A DNA stretch of 51,584 nt, taken from assembly GCA_938029215.1 (NCBI GenBank), contig CALHFG010000100.1:1-51584 (forward strand), read 5' to 3'. The translations under genes were made by a program, and so were the position numbers. The notes below the pieces were generated by a model. It ran no database searches, was not told where the DNA came from, and saw only the letters and a program-made list of their open reading frames with translations. Within the stretch, counting starts at the first letter, position 1. The number at the start of each line of letters is the position of its first letter. Origin of the DNA: an uncultured Acidimicrobiales bacterium. Lineage in GTDB: Bacteria; Actinomycetota; Acidimicrobiia; Acidimicrobiales; SZUA-35. Shown here one piece after another: positions 1-8,077 of this stretch.

Positions 1-969
1 GGCACCGTTCTGGAGCTGAGCGAAGAGGCGGTCGAAGCGTTCGAAACCGGGCAGGTGGTCGCCGAGGTGAGTGACCTGGATGAAGCGGAAAACGAGCTTG
101 TTCGAAGCCAGGGCCAACTGCTCGAGGTCTACCAGCCGGTAGTGGCCGCCGACGGCACACAACTATTGTTCGAGACCTATGACTCGTTCGACAAGGTCGA
201 CCGCAACGCCCGGCAGATCTGGTGGAGCTTCCTGCCTGCAGTTCTGGGCCCGCTAGCGCTGCTCCAGTTGATTCAGATTCCGTTCGCCTTCCGGCTGGCG
301 CGAAAGGTCGAGCGGGCGCAAAACGAGCGGGCCGAGCTGCTCGAGCGAGTCATCTCCTCCAGCGACAGCGAGCGGCAGAGCATCGCCCACGATCTTCACG
401 ATGGCGCAGTGCAAGATCTCGCAGGGGTCGGCTACGCACTTTCGGTTGTGAGCGACCGAGCACAACATCACGGTGACGACCGGTCGGTTGAGCTGCTCGA
501 TGGTGTGCAGGTCGACGTTCGGCGATCCATCAAGTCTTTGCGCTCACTGTTCGTGGAGATCTACCCGCCGAACCTGCAGCGGTCGGGGCTCCAAGTAGCG
601 CTTTCCGATCTGCTCGGGGCGGTGGGCGGCGAGATGGAGGTCGAGCTTCACTATCCCGAAGAACTCGAACTGCCCGAGTCGACGAATCAAACGCTGTATC
701 GAGTTGCCCAGGAAGCGATCCGCAATGCGGCCCGCCACTCTGAAGCACGCCGGTTGACGGTGGAGGTTGCAGAAGTGCCCGGCGGTGTGACCCTTCGTGT
801 GGTCGATGATGGCAAAGGCTTTGACCCGGACCAGATATCAAATCCCGATCGGCCCGGCCATCTTGGCCTTCGACTCATGGCCGACATGGTTGCGGAGAAC
901 AACGGCGTGCTCGACATCTACTCAAAGCCGGGCGCAGGTACCGACTTGAGATTGCAGCTTCAACGATGA
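1..969 (+). CDS. NarL-type sensor histidine kinase, 5' end cut by window
   Basis: Membrane sensor kinase that would phosphorylate the response regulator encoded next. The frame is open from base 1, so the N-terminal sensor part lies outside the window. Visible in order: the end of an extracytoplasmic region, one hydrophobic segment (about 205-280), a HisKA_3 dimerisation helix with the phospho-acceptor His in DLHDG (codon 397-399), then a HATPase domain with an N box (EAIRNAARH), a G1 box (DDGKGFD) and a G2 region (GHLGLRL). This is the NarX/DesK-like histidine kinase subfamily. The stop overlaps the next start (ATGA), so the two genes are translationally coupled. The ligand cannot be inferred. 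Confidence 0.93.
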   Translation, partial: GTVLELSEEAVEAFETGQVVAEVSDLDEAENELVRSQGQLLEVYQPVVAADGTQLLFETYDSFDKVDRNARQIWWSFLPAVLGPLALLQLIQIPFAFRLARKVERAQNERAELLERVISSSDSERQSIAHDLHDGAVQDLAGVGYALSVVSDRAQHHGDDRSVELLDGVQVDVRRSIKSLRSLFVEIYPPNLQRSGLQVALSDLLGAVGGEMEVELHYPEELELPESTNQTLYRVAQEAIRNAARHSEARRLTVEVAEVPGGVTLRVVDDGKGFDPDQISNPDRPGHLGLRLMADMVAENNGVLDIYSKPGAGTDLRLQLQR

Positions 970-1592
970 TCCGAGTGCTCGTCGTGGACGATCATCGAGT
1001 TGTTCGGATGGGTCTGAAGGCGCTCTTAGAAGAGACCGACGATATCGACATGGTCGGGTGGGCGGCCGACGGAGAAGAGGCAACCCGAATGGCGATGGAG
1101 CTTCAGCCGCACGTGGTGCTGATGGACCTCTCGATGCCCAAGATGGATGGGGTTGAAGCCACGCGCTCGATCAAGGCGCAGAACCCAGACATGAGCATCG
1201 TGGTGCTCACGAGCTTTTCTGATCGCGGTCGTGTGCTCGCCGCCCTCGATGCGGGAGCCATTGGCTATCAGCTGAAGGATGCCGAGACCGAGTCGCTACT
1301 CGACGGAATCAGAAACGCCGCCAACGGCCACGCCCCGCTTGACCCACGGGTCGCAACCGAGGTGCTGGCGTCCCGAACCGCCGTCGAAGACGAGGGGCTC
1401 AAACTGACGGCTCGTGAGACCGAGGTGCTCGATCTCCTGGGAGAGGGAATGCTCAACAAGCAGATAGCGCGGAGGCTCGGCATTTCCGAGTCGACCGTGA
1501 AAAGTCACCTGACCCGCATCTTCCAGACGATCGGCGTTCAAGACCGAACCCAGGCGGCTCTTTGGCTCGAACGACGGTCCGGGAAGGACTAG
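966..1592 (+). CDS. NarL/FixJ family response regulator
   Basis: DNA-binding response regulator of 208 aa, partner of the preceding kinase. The receiver domain has the acidic pair D8/D9, the phospho-acceptor D54 in LMDLSMPK, the conserved T/S in VVLTSFS and K in QLKDA. A LuxR-type helix-turn-helix fills the C-terminus (LTARETEVLDLLGEG, then ISESTVKSHL). The length is normal for the family. The start overlaps the kinase stop by 4 nt. Target genes are unknown; the PASTA kinase 130 nt downstream has its own promoter-like hexamer. Confidence 0.95.
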   Translation: MIRVLVVDDHRVVRMGLKALLEETDDIDMVGWAADGEEATRMAMELQPHVVLMDLSMPKMDGVEATRSIKAQNPDMSIVVLTSFSDRGRVLAALDAGAIGYQLKDAETESLLDGIRNAANGHAPLDPRVATEVLASRTAVEDEGLKLTARETEVLDLLGEGMLNKQIARRLGISESTVKSHLTRIFQTIGVQDRTQAALWLERRSGKD

Positions 1593-1708
1593 CCGACCTG
1601 TCCTCGTCAGATTCATCGCCGCCGGAACCTTCTCCGCGGGAACCGTCTGTGTCGGAACGTGTTTGGTGTCGCCACCGCGCGTGACCCCAGTCCGCGTAGC
1701 GTTTGGCC

Positions 1709-1714
1709 TACTGT
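1709..1714 (+). promoter_or_regulatory. -10 hexamer TACTGT, leaderless start
   Basis: TACTGT lies 7 nt before ATG 1722. This spacing argues for a leaderless transcript and for ATG 1722 rather than GTG 1659 as the kinase start. No clear -35 seen. Confidence 0.5.
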
Positions 1715-1721
1715 TGCAACG

Positions 1722-3728
1722 ATGCCTGGAGTGACTGTCGACAATCTAGTTGGTCGCGTTCTTGGCGACCGCTACCGGTTGGTGGCTCCTGTTGGTAGCG
1801 GTGCGTCTGCCACGGTGTACACCGCCGACGACATGTCTCTGGAACGCCGCGTCGCGGTGAAGATTCTCCACCGTGGCCTCGTGCAGGACACCCGCTTTGC
1901 CAAGCGGTTTCGCAACGAAGCAAAGGCGGTTGCCCAGCTGGCTCACCCGCGCATCCTGAACCTCTATGACTGGTCCGAAGAGGACGATTGCTATCTCGTG
2001 ACCGAACTTCTCACCGGAGGAAGCTTGCGTCACATGCTGGACGAGGGTCACCGGCTCTCGGTCAGCCAGGCCGTGGTGGTTGGGCTTCATGCACTCGAAG
2101 GTCTTGAAGTGGCCCATCAGCGAGGCTTTGTCCACCGCGACATTAAGCCAGCAAACCTCCTGTTCGGCGCAGACGGACGTCTACGCATCGCTGATTTCGG
2201 AATCGCCCGCGCTGTCGCAGAGGCGGCTTGGACCGAGCCGGAGGGAGCCCTAATCGGAACGGCGCGTTATGCCGCTCCCGAGCAGGGATCGGGTTCGGTG
2301 GTCAGCGGTGCTGCCGACATCTACAGTCTGGCCCTCACGCTGATCGAAGCGGTCACCGGCGATGTACCCATGGTCGCGGATAGTCCTATCGCCACCATGG
2401 TGATGCGACAGGACACCAACGTCGATGTCCCTGCCGATATGGGACCGCTTTGGGAGCCCCTCAGTGCCGCAGCAAAGGCAAACCCCACCCACCGACCATC
2501 CGCTTCGCAGCTGATCCAGGCCTTCCACCGAGCCGCAGCCGACCTTCCCCGGCCGTACATGCTGCCGCTCGCAAACCTCGACGCCGACGCTCCGGCGGTG
2601 CTGGACTACCCCGAAAGCACCTCGACCGGCGGCACAGAGATCGCCGAGGAACTCGTCGACCTCAATCCATTGCCCAAGCTGCCGCTGTCCCGGACCCCGA
2701 TGCACTTTGCCGACGACGACCTGGCCGCAATGGGCATGGGTTCTGGTGAACACAAGCGGGTCGAGGCCAACCACAACGGCGAACTCGAAGACTTTGACCC
2801 CGACACCAAGCCAAAGTGGCTGTGGGCCGCCGGGGCAGGTGTTCTGGCGGTCGTCGTGTTGGTAGCGCTTCTCCCGCGACTGTTTAGCAATGAGATCGCA
2901 CCGGTACCGGTTCCCGATGCCATCGCAGGACCCGATGTTGTGTCGTTCATCGGGATGAGCGAGGCCGAGGCAAAGGTCTCGCTAGATGAGAACGGCTGGG
3001 TTCTCGCCGTTGTGCGACAACGGCAGAGCGGGTCGGTCCCAGGCGAAGTTCTAGCCCAGAGCCCGATCGAAGGGAACCCGTGGGCCAAGGGAGAAGTGGT
3101 GACACTGGTGGTGTCCGATGGCCCTCCGCTGGTGACCATGCCCGAGGTAGTAGGAACCGACCGCCGAGATGCGATCGCAGCAGTGCGGAGTGCTGGGTTG
3201 TTGGTCGCCGACACCGATGAGGTGTTCGATGAAGTCGTCGACGAAGACCTGGTAATGGCTGTCTCCCTCGCGTCGGGTGATGCGGTGGTTGGCGATGTCC
3301 CCGAAGGCACCGAGGTAGCCCTCGTTATCAGTAAAGGGCCGAAGCGTCGAACGACGCCCAACCTCATCGGGGTGTCGTTGGAAGAGGCAACCACTCAGCT
3401 CGCTGCATTGGATGTCGGCATTGTCCAAGTGGGGGAGGACTTCAGCCTTGAGGTTCCCGAGGGTGGCATTATCAGCTCTCAACCTCTGCCCAATGCGTTG
3501 GTCGAGAAGGGCGGCGAAGTTCAGGTTGTCATCTCCCAGGGCCTTCCGTTCGTGACAGTTCCCACTACCCGAGGGCGTACGGTGCAGCAAGCAACCGAAC
3601 TGCTCGAGGCTGCGGGGCTGCAGGTGATCGGCGTGCAGGGTGCACCGAACCGGTCGGTGATCAACACCAACCCGCCCGATGGAGACTCGGTGCGGATGGG
3701 CACCCAGGTCACCATCATCACGCGTTAG
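1722..3728 (+). CDS. PASTA-domain serine/threonine protein kinase (PknB-like)
   Basis: Transmembrane Ser/Thr kinase of 668 aa that would sense muropeptides or lipid II through extracellular PASTA repeats and phosphorylate division and envelope proteins. Kinase domain about residues 18-280: Gly-rich loop GSGASATVY, catalytic Lys47 (VAVKILH), HRDIKPAN with catalytic Asp140, and DFG Asp158. An acidic juxtamembrane linker is followed by one TM helix (about 367-389) and four PASTA repeats to the C-terminus. Start: ATG 1722 is chosen over GTG 1659 because the kinase domain begins right after it and a TACTGT hexamer sits 7 nt upstream. It is not in the usual PknA/FtsW/PBP cluster, so it may be a paralogue rather than the division kinase. 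Confidence 0.93.
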   Translation: MPGVTVDNLVGRVLGDRYRLVAPVGSGASATVYTADDMSLERRVAVKILHRGLVQDTRFAKRFRNEAKAVAQLAHPRILNLYDWSEEDDCYLVTELLTGGSLRHMLDEGHRLSVSQAVVVGLHALEGLEVAHQRGFVHRDIKPANLLFGADGRLRIADFGIARAVAEAAWTEPEGALIGTARYAAPEQGSGSVVSGAADIYSLALTLIEAVTGDVPMVADSPIATMVMRQDTNVDVPADMGPLWEPLSAAAKANPTHRPSASQLIQAFHRAAADLPRPYMLPLANLDADAPAVLDYPESTSTGGTEIAEELVDLNPLPKLPLSRTPMHFADDDLAAMGMGSGEHKRVEANHNGELEDFDPDTKPKWLWAAGAGVLAVVVLVALLPRLFSNEIAPVPVPDAIAGPDVVSFIGMSEAEAKVSLDENGWVLAVVRQRQSGSVPGEVLAQSPIEGNPWAKGEVVTLVVSDGPPLVTMPEVVGTDRRDAIAAVRSAGLLVADTDEVFDEVVDEDLVMAVSLASGDAVVGDVPEGTEVALVISKGPKRRTTPNLIGVSLEEATTQLAALDVGIVQVGEDFSLEVPEGGIISSQPLPNALVEKGGEVQVVISQGLPFVTVPTTRGRTVQQATELLEAAGLQVIGVQGAPNRSVINTNPPDGDSVRMGTQVTIITR

Positions 3729-3739
3729 CCGCAGCTAAC
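3724..3739. terminator. Short perfect hairpin over the kinase stop codon
   Basis: GTTAGC and GCTAAC flank a 4-nt CGCA loop, and the kinase stop TAG lies in the left arm. There is no T-tract, so it is at best a weak terminator. It could also be an operator, since it overlaps the TAACCT hexamer. Confidence 0.3.
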
Positions 3740-3741
3740 CT
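3736..3741 (+). promoter_or_regulatory. -10 hexamer TAACCT before a 6-codon ORF
   Basis: TAACCT is 9 nt upstream of ATG 3751, which opens a tiny ORF, and 26 nt upstream of the SCP2-like gene. Confidence 0.35.
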
Positions 3742-3750
3742 GAAACTCCG

Positions 3751-3771
3751 ATGAGTAGCACCGCACCATGA
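3751..3771 (+). CDS. Possible 6-aa upstream ORF (MSSTAP)
   Basis: ATG 3751 to TGA 3771 encodes MSSTAP. Its stop overlaps the ATG of the SCP2-like gene in an ATGA arrangement. It sits where a leaderless transcript from the TAACCT hexamer would start. It could allow translational coupling, but it is short enough to be chance. Confidence 0.25.
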   Translation: MSSTAP

Positions 3772-4223
3772 GCAACGAGAAGTACCTCTTCCTCAGCGAC
3801 CAGTGGATCGCCAAGGCGATCGAACTTCGTGAAGAAGTAGAGGCGTCCTACGGCGATCGCATTCCCGAACCTCCTACCGAAGTTCGCGTCAACATGACCG
3901 TTACTCAGATTCCTCATCGTGATGATCTTGTGGGTCATATCGACACCACGGGCGGGTCGCTCACCATTCTTGAAGGGGCTCTCGACGAGGTCGATGTGGC
4001 CGTCACCACCGACTACATCACCGCGGCTGAGTTTTTCGCCGCCGGGTCACCCGAAGAGTTCATGCAAGCGCTCATGCCGGCGATCTTTGCCGGACGGATT
4101 CTGATCGAGGGCGACCTCTCCGAACTGATGCCCATGATGCAACAGCAGGCCTCTAGCCCGGGTGATGTACCGCCCGAAGCTCGAGCGATAGGTGCCAGAA
4201 TTCAGGCGTTTACCGAGATCTAG
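3768..4223 (+). CDS. SCP2 sterol-binding domain protein
   Basis: Cytoplasmic protein of 151 aa resembling the sterol carrier protein 2 fold, which binds lipids or acyl-CoA in a hydrophobic pocket. Family features: an N-terminal helical stretch, then a core with a GHIDTTGGSLTI strand region, the DVAVTTDYITAAEFF segment and a C-terminal AGRILIEGDLSELM region typical of SCP2 proteins. Without a fused hydratase or oxidoreductase the ligand is unknown. Its stop shares a CTAG with the stop of the convergent SRPBCC gene (4-nt overlap). Confidence 0.8.
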   Translation: MSNEKYLFLSDQWIAKAIELREEVEASYGDRIPEPPTEVRVNMTVTQIPHRDDLVGHIDTTGGSLTILEGALDEVDVAVTTDYITAAEFFAAGSPEEFMQALMPAIFAGRILIEGDLSELMPMMQQQASSPGDVPPEARAIGARIQAFTEI

Positions 4224-4678
4224 CCTTCCAGAGCGTTGGCGATCCGCTCAAGCGTTCGTTCCATGCCGGCCCGATTGTGCGAATGGCGATCGGCCACACC
4301 TGAGATCTGCGCACTTCGCTCCAACGATTCAGGTGGTCGGAGATCTTGGGAGTACTCGGTGACTGTGCATCCATCGCCGTTTGGAGCAATGGCGTATCCC
4401 CACTTTGAAAAGACGAACCCGCGTACCTGGCAATCGAAGAAGAAGCGCTCGTTTGGCACGTACTCGACGATCTCGGCATCGATAGACCATTCCTTGTCGC
4501 CGTTTCGGTTGTGGCCGGTAAAGACCGCACCGAGCGCCGGTTCGGTGGTTCCTTCTTTCCACTCGGCTTTGTAGGTCTCGGGTGACCACTCGCCCATGCG
4601 GGTGATGTCGGAGATTGCGGCGAACACAGCCTCGGGTGAGGCAGCGATATCACGAGAAACAGAAAGATCGGGCTCCAT
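4220..4678 (-). CDS. SRPBCC-family (polyketide cyclase/START-like) protein
   Basis: Small soluble protein of 152 aa with the helix-grip fold that binds hydrophobic ligands. The N-terminus (SVSRDIAASPEAVFAAISD, then the MGEWSP region) is characteristic of the polyketide cyclase/dehydrase (SRPBCC) family; mid-protein WSIDAEIVEYVPNERFFF and GCTVTEYSQ fit the beta-strands. No catalytic residue can be named. A TACTGT hexamer lies 7 nt before its ATG. It is convergent with the SCP2-like gene, another predicted lipid-binding protein. Confidence 0.85.
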   Translation of the reverse strand: MEPDLSVSRDIAASPEAVFAAISDITRMGEWSPETYKAEWKEGTTEPALGAVFTGHNRNGDKEWSIDAEIVEYVPNERFFFDCQVRGFVFSKWGYAIAPNGDGCTVTEYSQDLRPPESLERSAQISGVADRHSHNRAGMERTLERIANALEG

Positions 4679-4685
4679 CGGGAGA

Positions 4686-4691
4686 ACAGTA
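4686..4691 (-). promoter_or_regulatory. -10 hexamer TACTGT (minus strand), leaderless start
   Basis: On the minus strand TACTGT ends 7 nt before the ATG of the SRPBCC gene, the same hexamer and spacing as at the PASTA kinase. Confidence 0.5.
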
Positions 4692-4831
4692 GGCGAGGAA
4701 CTTCTCCGCCCGCGATTCGACGAAACGGATGCGCCACACCGTGTAAGTAGCCGAAGGACTGGCGAGAACGTACTGTCGTGAAGCTGGTCGGATCGAGCGA
4801 AATCCCGCCGCAGACCTCAGAACGCCGGAGA

Positions 4832-4837
4832 TAGCCT
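4832..4837 (+). promoter_or_regulatory. -10 hexamer TAGCCT, leaderless gatC start
   Basis: TAGCCT is 6 nt before the GTG of gatC. The same hexamer and spacing recur before ilvD. Confidence 0.5.
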
Positions 4838-4843
4838 GGGGCG

Positions 4844-5146
4844 GTGGCAGAAGCGCTGAGCAGAGACGATGTCGCCCGGGTTGCCGAACTGGCGATGTTG
4901 AGGCTGACCGACGACGAACTAGACACCTTTACGCCGCAGCTGGCTGCGATCCTGAAGCACGCAGAAGACGTAGAGGCACTTGATGTGAACGACGTTGCGC
5001 CAACTCAGCATCCGTATCCGCTGTCCAATGTCTTTCGACCCGACGTTGTGGAGTCCTTCGACAACCGAGACGCAGCATTGGCTATGGGACCCGAAGTCGA
5101 AGACGATCGTTTCCGGGTTCCTCCCGCACATGGCGAGGAGCCGTAA
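4844..5146 (+). CDS. gatC: Asp-tRNA(Asn)/Glu-tRNA(Gln) amidotransferase subunit C
   Basis: Small stabilising subunit of the GatCAB complex, which converts mischarged Glu-tRNA(Gln) and Asp-tRNA(Asn) to Gln- and Asn-tRNA. 100 aa, normal length; typical GatC layout with LSRDDVARVAELAML at the N-terminus, ILKHAEDVEALD in the middle and VLRPD-like FRPDVVES near the C-terminus. GTG start, 6 nt after a TAGCCT hexamer. The stop overlaps the gatA ATG by one base (TAATG). Confidence 0.96.
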   Translation: MAEALSRDDVARVAELAMLRLTDDELDTFTPQLAAILKHAEDVEALDVNDVAPTQHPYPLSNVFRPDVVESFDNRDAALAMGPEVEDDRFRVPPAHGEEP

Positions 5147-6573
5147 TGCGAACAGCACTCGAGACAGCCCGTTTGGTTCGAAGCGGTGAGATGACCGCCG
5201 TCGAGGTGGCTGAGGAAAGTTTGGCCGCGATCGCCGGTGCCGACGCCGAGATTCATGCCTTCAACACCGTCGTCGCCGATCATGCCCTCGAGGCGGCTAG
5301 CGCCGTGGATGCCAAGGTCGCCTCCGGCGAGGACCCCGGACCGTTGGCCGGCGTTCCGGTGGCGCTCAAAGACAACATGTGCACCTCGGGGATCGACACC
5401 ACCTGTTCGAGCAAGATTTTGGAAGGTTGGAAGCCGCCCTACAACGGGACGGTCGTGGAGAAGTTGGCTACGGCCGGAGCGGTCTTGGTCGGCAAGACGA
5501 ACCTCGACGAGTTCGCGATGGGATCCAGCACGGAGAACTCGGCTTTTGGGCCCACGAAGAACCCGCTGGATACCAGCTTGGTTCCGGGTGGTTCCAGCGG
5601 CGGCTCGGCTGCCGCCGTGGCTGCCCAAATGGTGCCGCTGAGCTTTGGCTCCGACACCGGCGGGTCGATCCGTCAGCCTGCCGCACTCTGCGGCACCGTC
5701 GGTCTCAAACCTACGTATGGTGCGGTCAGCCGCTATGGACTCATCGCATTCGCGAGCTCACTCGACCAGATCGGCCCGTTCACGGCCAATGTCGCAGATG
5801 CGGCTACGGCGTTCGAGGCGATCGGCGGACACGACCCGCGGGATTCGACCAGTATCCCGGAACCGGTACCGAACGCCGTCGAGGCTCTCGGGCAGGGCGC
5901 TCAAGGATTGCGCGTTGGCGTAATTACCGAATTGATGGGCGGCGCGATCGATGGCTTTGAGCCCGAGGTCTTGCAACGAACCCGTGAGGCCGCCGAGGCG
6001 CTCGCTGCGGCCGGGGCGACGGTTGAGGAAATCAGTCTTCCGTCCATGATCTACGGCCTTTCTGCCTACTACCTCATCGCTCCGGCCGAGGCGTCAAGCA
6101 ATCTCGCACGCTACGACGGTGTGCGGTACGGCAATAGGGTCACCGAGGGTTCAAGCACTGCCGACATGATGGTCGCCACCCGCACTGCGGGCTTTGGCGC
6201 CGAGGTAAAGCGACGGATCATGCTCGGCACCTATGCCTTGTCGGCTGGCTACTACGACGCGTTCTACGGCAAGGCTCAACGGGTCCGAACCCTCATTCTG
6301 GACGACTTCAATGCGGCTTATGAGAAGTTCGACGTGCTTCTTTCGCCAACCTCGCCGTGTGTCGCCTTTCCGTTCGGAGCCAAGAGTGATCCGCTCACGA
6401 TGTACCTCAACGATGTCTGCACTATTCCGTCGAACCTCGCCGGTCACCCGGCCATTTCGGTCCCGTTCCGGACCGGTGCCAACGATCTACCCGTGGGCGT
6501 GCAACTGCTGGGGCCGATGTTGGGGGAGCCTGCCATCTTCCGAGCCGCCGCTGTACTGGAAGGAGCAGCTTGA
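5146..6573 (+). CDS. gatA: Asp-tRNA(Asn)/Glu-tRNA(Gln) amidotransferase subunit A
   Basis: Glutaminase subunit of GatCAB, releasing ammonia from glutamine for transfer to the mischarged tRNA. 475 aa. The amidase-signature triad is present: Lys75 in GVPVALKDN, cis-Ser150 in PGGSSGGSA and nucleophile Ser174 in SDTGGSIRQPA; the spacings (75 and 24) match characterised GatA enzymes. It overlaps gatC by one base at its start and gatB by one base at its stop (TGATG), so the three subunits are coupled in the order C-A-B. Confidence 0.97.
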   Translation: MRTALETARLVRSGEMTAVEVAEESLAAIAGADAEIHAFNTVVADHALEAASAVDAKVASGEDPGPLAGVPVALKDNMCTSGIDTTCSSKILEGWKPPYNGTVVEKLATAGAVLVGKTNLDEFAMGSSTENSAFGPTKNPLDTSLVPGGSSGGSAAAVAAQMVPLSFGSDTGGSIRQPAALCGTVGLKPTYGAVSRYGLIAFASSLDQIGPFTANVADAATAFEAIGGHDPRDSTSIPEPVPNAVEALGQGAQGLRVGVITELMGGAIDGFEPEVLQRTREAAEALAAAGATVEEISLPSMIYGLSAYYLIAPAEASSNLARYDGVRYGNRVTEGSSTADMMVATRTAGFGAEVKRRIMLGTYALSAGYYDAFYGKAQRVRTLILDDFNAAYEKFDVLLSPTSPCVAFPFGAKSDPLTMYLNDVCTIPSNLAGHPAISVPFRTGANDLPVGVQLLGPMLGEPAIFRAAAVLEGAA

Positions 6574-7976
6574 TGACTGAATGGGAAACGGTAGTTGGAC
6601 TGGAAGTCCACGCAGAACTAGCCACCGAGTCCAAGATGTTCTCTCCGGCCAAGAACGAGTTTGGCGGTGAGCCCAACACCAACATTCACCCGGTTTGTCT
6701 TGGCCTTCCCGGCACGCTCCCGGTGGTAAACGGAAAAGCGATCGAGCTCGGTATCCGGGTCGGCCTGGCGCTCAACTGCACCATCAACCGCAGTGTGTTC
6801 GCTCGCAAGAACTACTTCTACCCCGACATGCCAAAGGACTACCAGATCAGCCAGTACGAACTGGCACTCAATACCGATGGTCACGTGGATCTGCCTAACG
6901 GCACTCGCATTCGGGTGGAGCGAGCCCACCTCGAAGAGGACACCGGCAAGAGCACGCACGCCGGTTCCACCGGTCGGATCACCGGTGCGGAATACTCGCT
7001 GGTCGATTACAACCGCGCTGGGGTGCCGCTGCTTGAGATCGTGAGTCACCCCGATCTGCGTAACGCCGACGATGCCAAGGCGTACGTCCAAGAGATCCGA
7101 GCGGCGCTGGTGGCCGTGGGAGCATCCGACGGAAAGATGGAAGAGGGATCGCTCCGGGTCGATGCCAACGTCTCGGTGCGTCCGGTGGGGTCCGACGAAC
7201 TGCGGACCCGATGTGAAGTGAAGAACGTCAACAGCCTTCGATCGCTCGGTCGAGCAATCGAGCACGAGGCGAAGCGTCATATTCGGTTGTACGAGAACGG
7301 TGAGCGGCCCATTCAGGAGACCCGTCACTGGGACGAAGAAGCGGGCAAGACCCAGCCCGGCCGTTCCAAGGAGGAAGCCGAGGACTATCGCTACTTCGCC
7401 GATCCCGATCTGGTCGTCATGGATCCGAGCGAGGAATGGATCGACGAGATCCGGGCATCGCTTCCCAAGCTTCCGGCACAAATTCGGTCCGAAATGGTTG
7501 ATGCTGGAGCCGACCCCGAGCTGGCAGGGACCGTCATTGCGCGCGGCCTTGGCACGCTCGTCTCCGACGCGGTCAGCGCCGGTGCGGACCTAACAAAGTC
7601 GCTAAACCATGCTGCCAACAACATCGATCCCGAGGCGCTCGGCCACCTCACCGCCGCCGGCCTTGCTTCGATGGTGAAGATGGAGTCCGCCGGCGCTTTG
7701 ACCGCAACCCAGGCCAAGACGGTGATTGCGGAGATGATCGAGAACGGTGGGACCGCAGAAGATATCGCGGCCGCCAAGGGCTTTGAGGCGATGGATACCG
7801 GAGAGCTGGAGGGAATGCTCGACCAGATCATCGCGGACAACCCCGATGAGTGGGGACGCTTTTGTGAGGGCGAAGCCAAGCTACAAGGGTTCTTCACCGG
7901 TCAGCTCATGAAGGCCACCAGGGGTCAGGCTGACGGCAAGGTCATCAACCAGCTCCTCAACGCCAAGAAGAGCTAG
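6573..7976 (+). CDS. gatB: Asp-tRNA(Asn)/Glu-tRNA(Gln) amidotransferase subunit B
   Basis: tRNA-binding kinase/amidotransferase subunit of GatCAB. 467 aa: N-terminal GatB catalytic domain beginning WETVVGLEVHAELAT, with the family segment RKNYFYPDMPKDYQISQYE and the VDYNRAGVPLLEIV block, then a helical linker and a C-terminal YqeY-like domain ending VINQLLNAKK. ATG 6573 is preferred over TTG 6570 because it makes the one-base TGATG overlap with gatA. No terminator with a T-tract follows; the 64-bp repeat element at 8000 lies just downstream. Confidence 0.97.
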   Translation: MTEWETVVGLEVHAELATESKMFSPAKNEFGGEPNTNIHPVCLGLPGTLPVVNGKAIELGIRVGLALNCTINRSVFARKNYFYPDMPKDYQISQYELALNTDGHVDLPNGTRIRVERAHLEEDTGKSTHAGSTGRITGAEYSLVDYNRAGVPLLEIVSHPDLRNADDAKAYVQEIRAALVAVGASDGKMEEGSLRVDANVSVRPVGSDELRTRCEVKNVNSLRSLGRAIEHEAKRHIRLYENGERPIQETRHWDEEAGKTQPGRSKEEAEDYRYFADPDLVVMDPSEEWIDEIRASLPKLPAQIRSEMVDAGADPELAGTVIARGLGTLVSDAVSAGADLTKSLNHAANNIDPEALGHLTAAGLASMVKMESAGALTATQAKTVIAEMIENGGTAEDIAAAKGFEAMDTGELEGMLDQIIADNPDEWGRFCEGEAKLQGFFTGQLMKATRGQADGKVINQLLNAKKS

Positions 7977-7999
7977 CCCTACACCGGTTCTTCCATATG

Positions 8000-8063
8000 A
8001 GGAACACATTCGATCGTTCTGGCGTAGGGGGAGCACACAAACTGTGTTCCCCAACAGGAATTT
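8000..8063 (+). repeat. Copy 1 of a 64-bp repeated element, with hairpin
   Basis: Aligned without gaps to 49369-49432, 48 of 64 positions match. Shared blocks are AGGAACACATT at the left end, TTCTG, ACACA and CCCAACAGGA near the right end. Within it GGGGAGCACA (8028-8037) and TGTGTTCCCC (8043-8052) form a 10-bp hairpin with one G-U. The left-end GGAACACA is also complementary to the same TGTGTTCC arm. Similarity resumes after a 9-nt indel (GGGGGTCAG here, GGGGGTTAG in copy 2) and reaches the stop codon of the hydrolase gene at 8078. It lies between convergent genes. Confidence 0.7.
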
Positions 8064-8077
8064 CAGAGCGTGGGGGG

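Noticed and set aside
2606-3394. 262-codon minus-strand ORF
   Set aside because: Ser/Thr-rich antisense of the PASTA kinase gene, a common artefact in GC-rich DNA.
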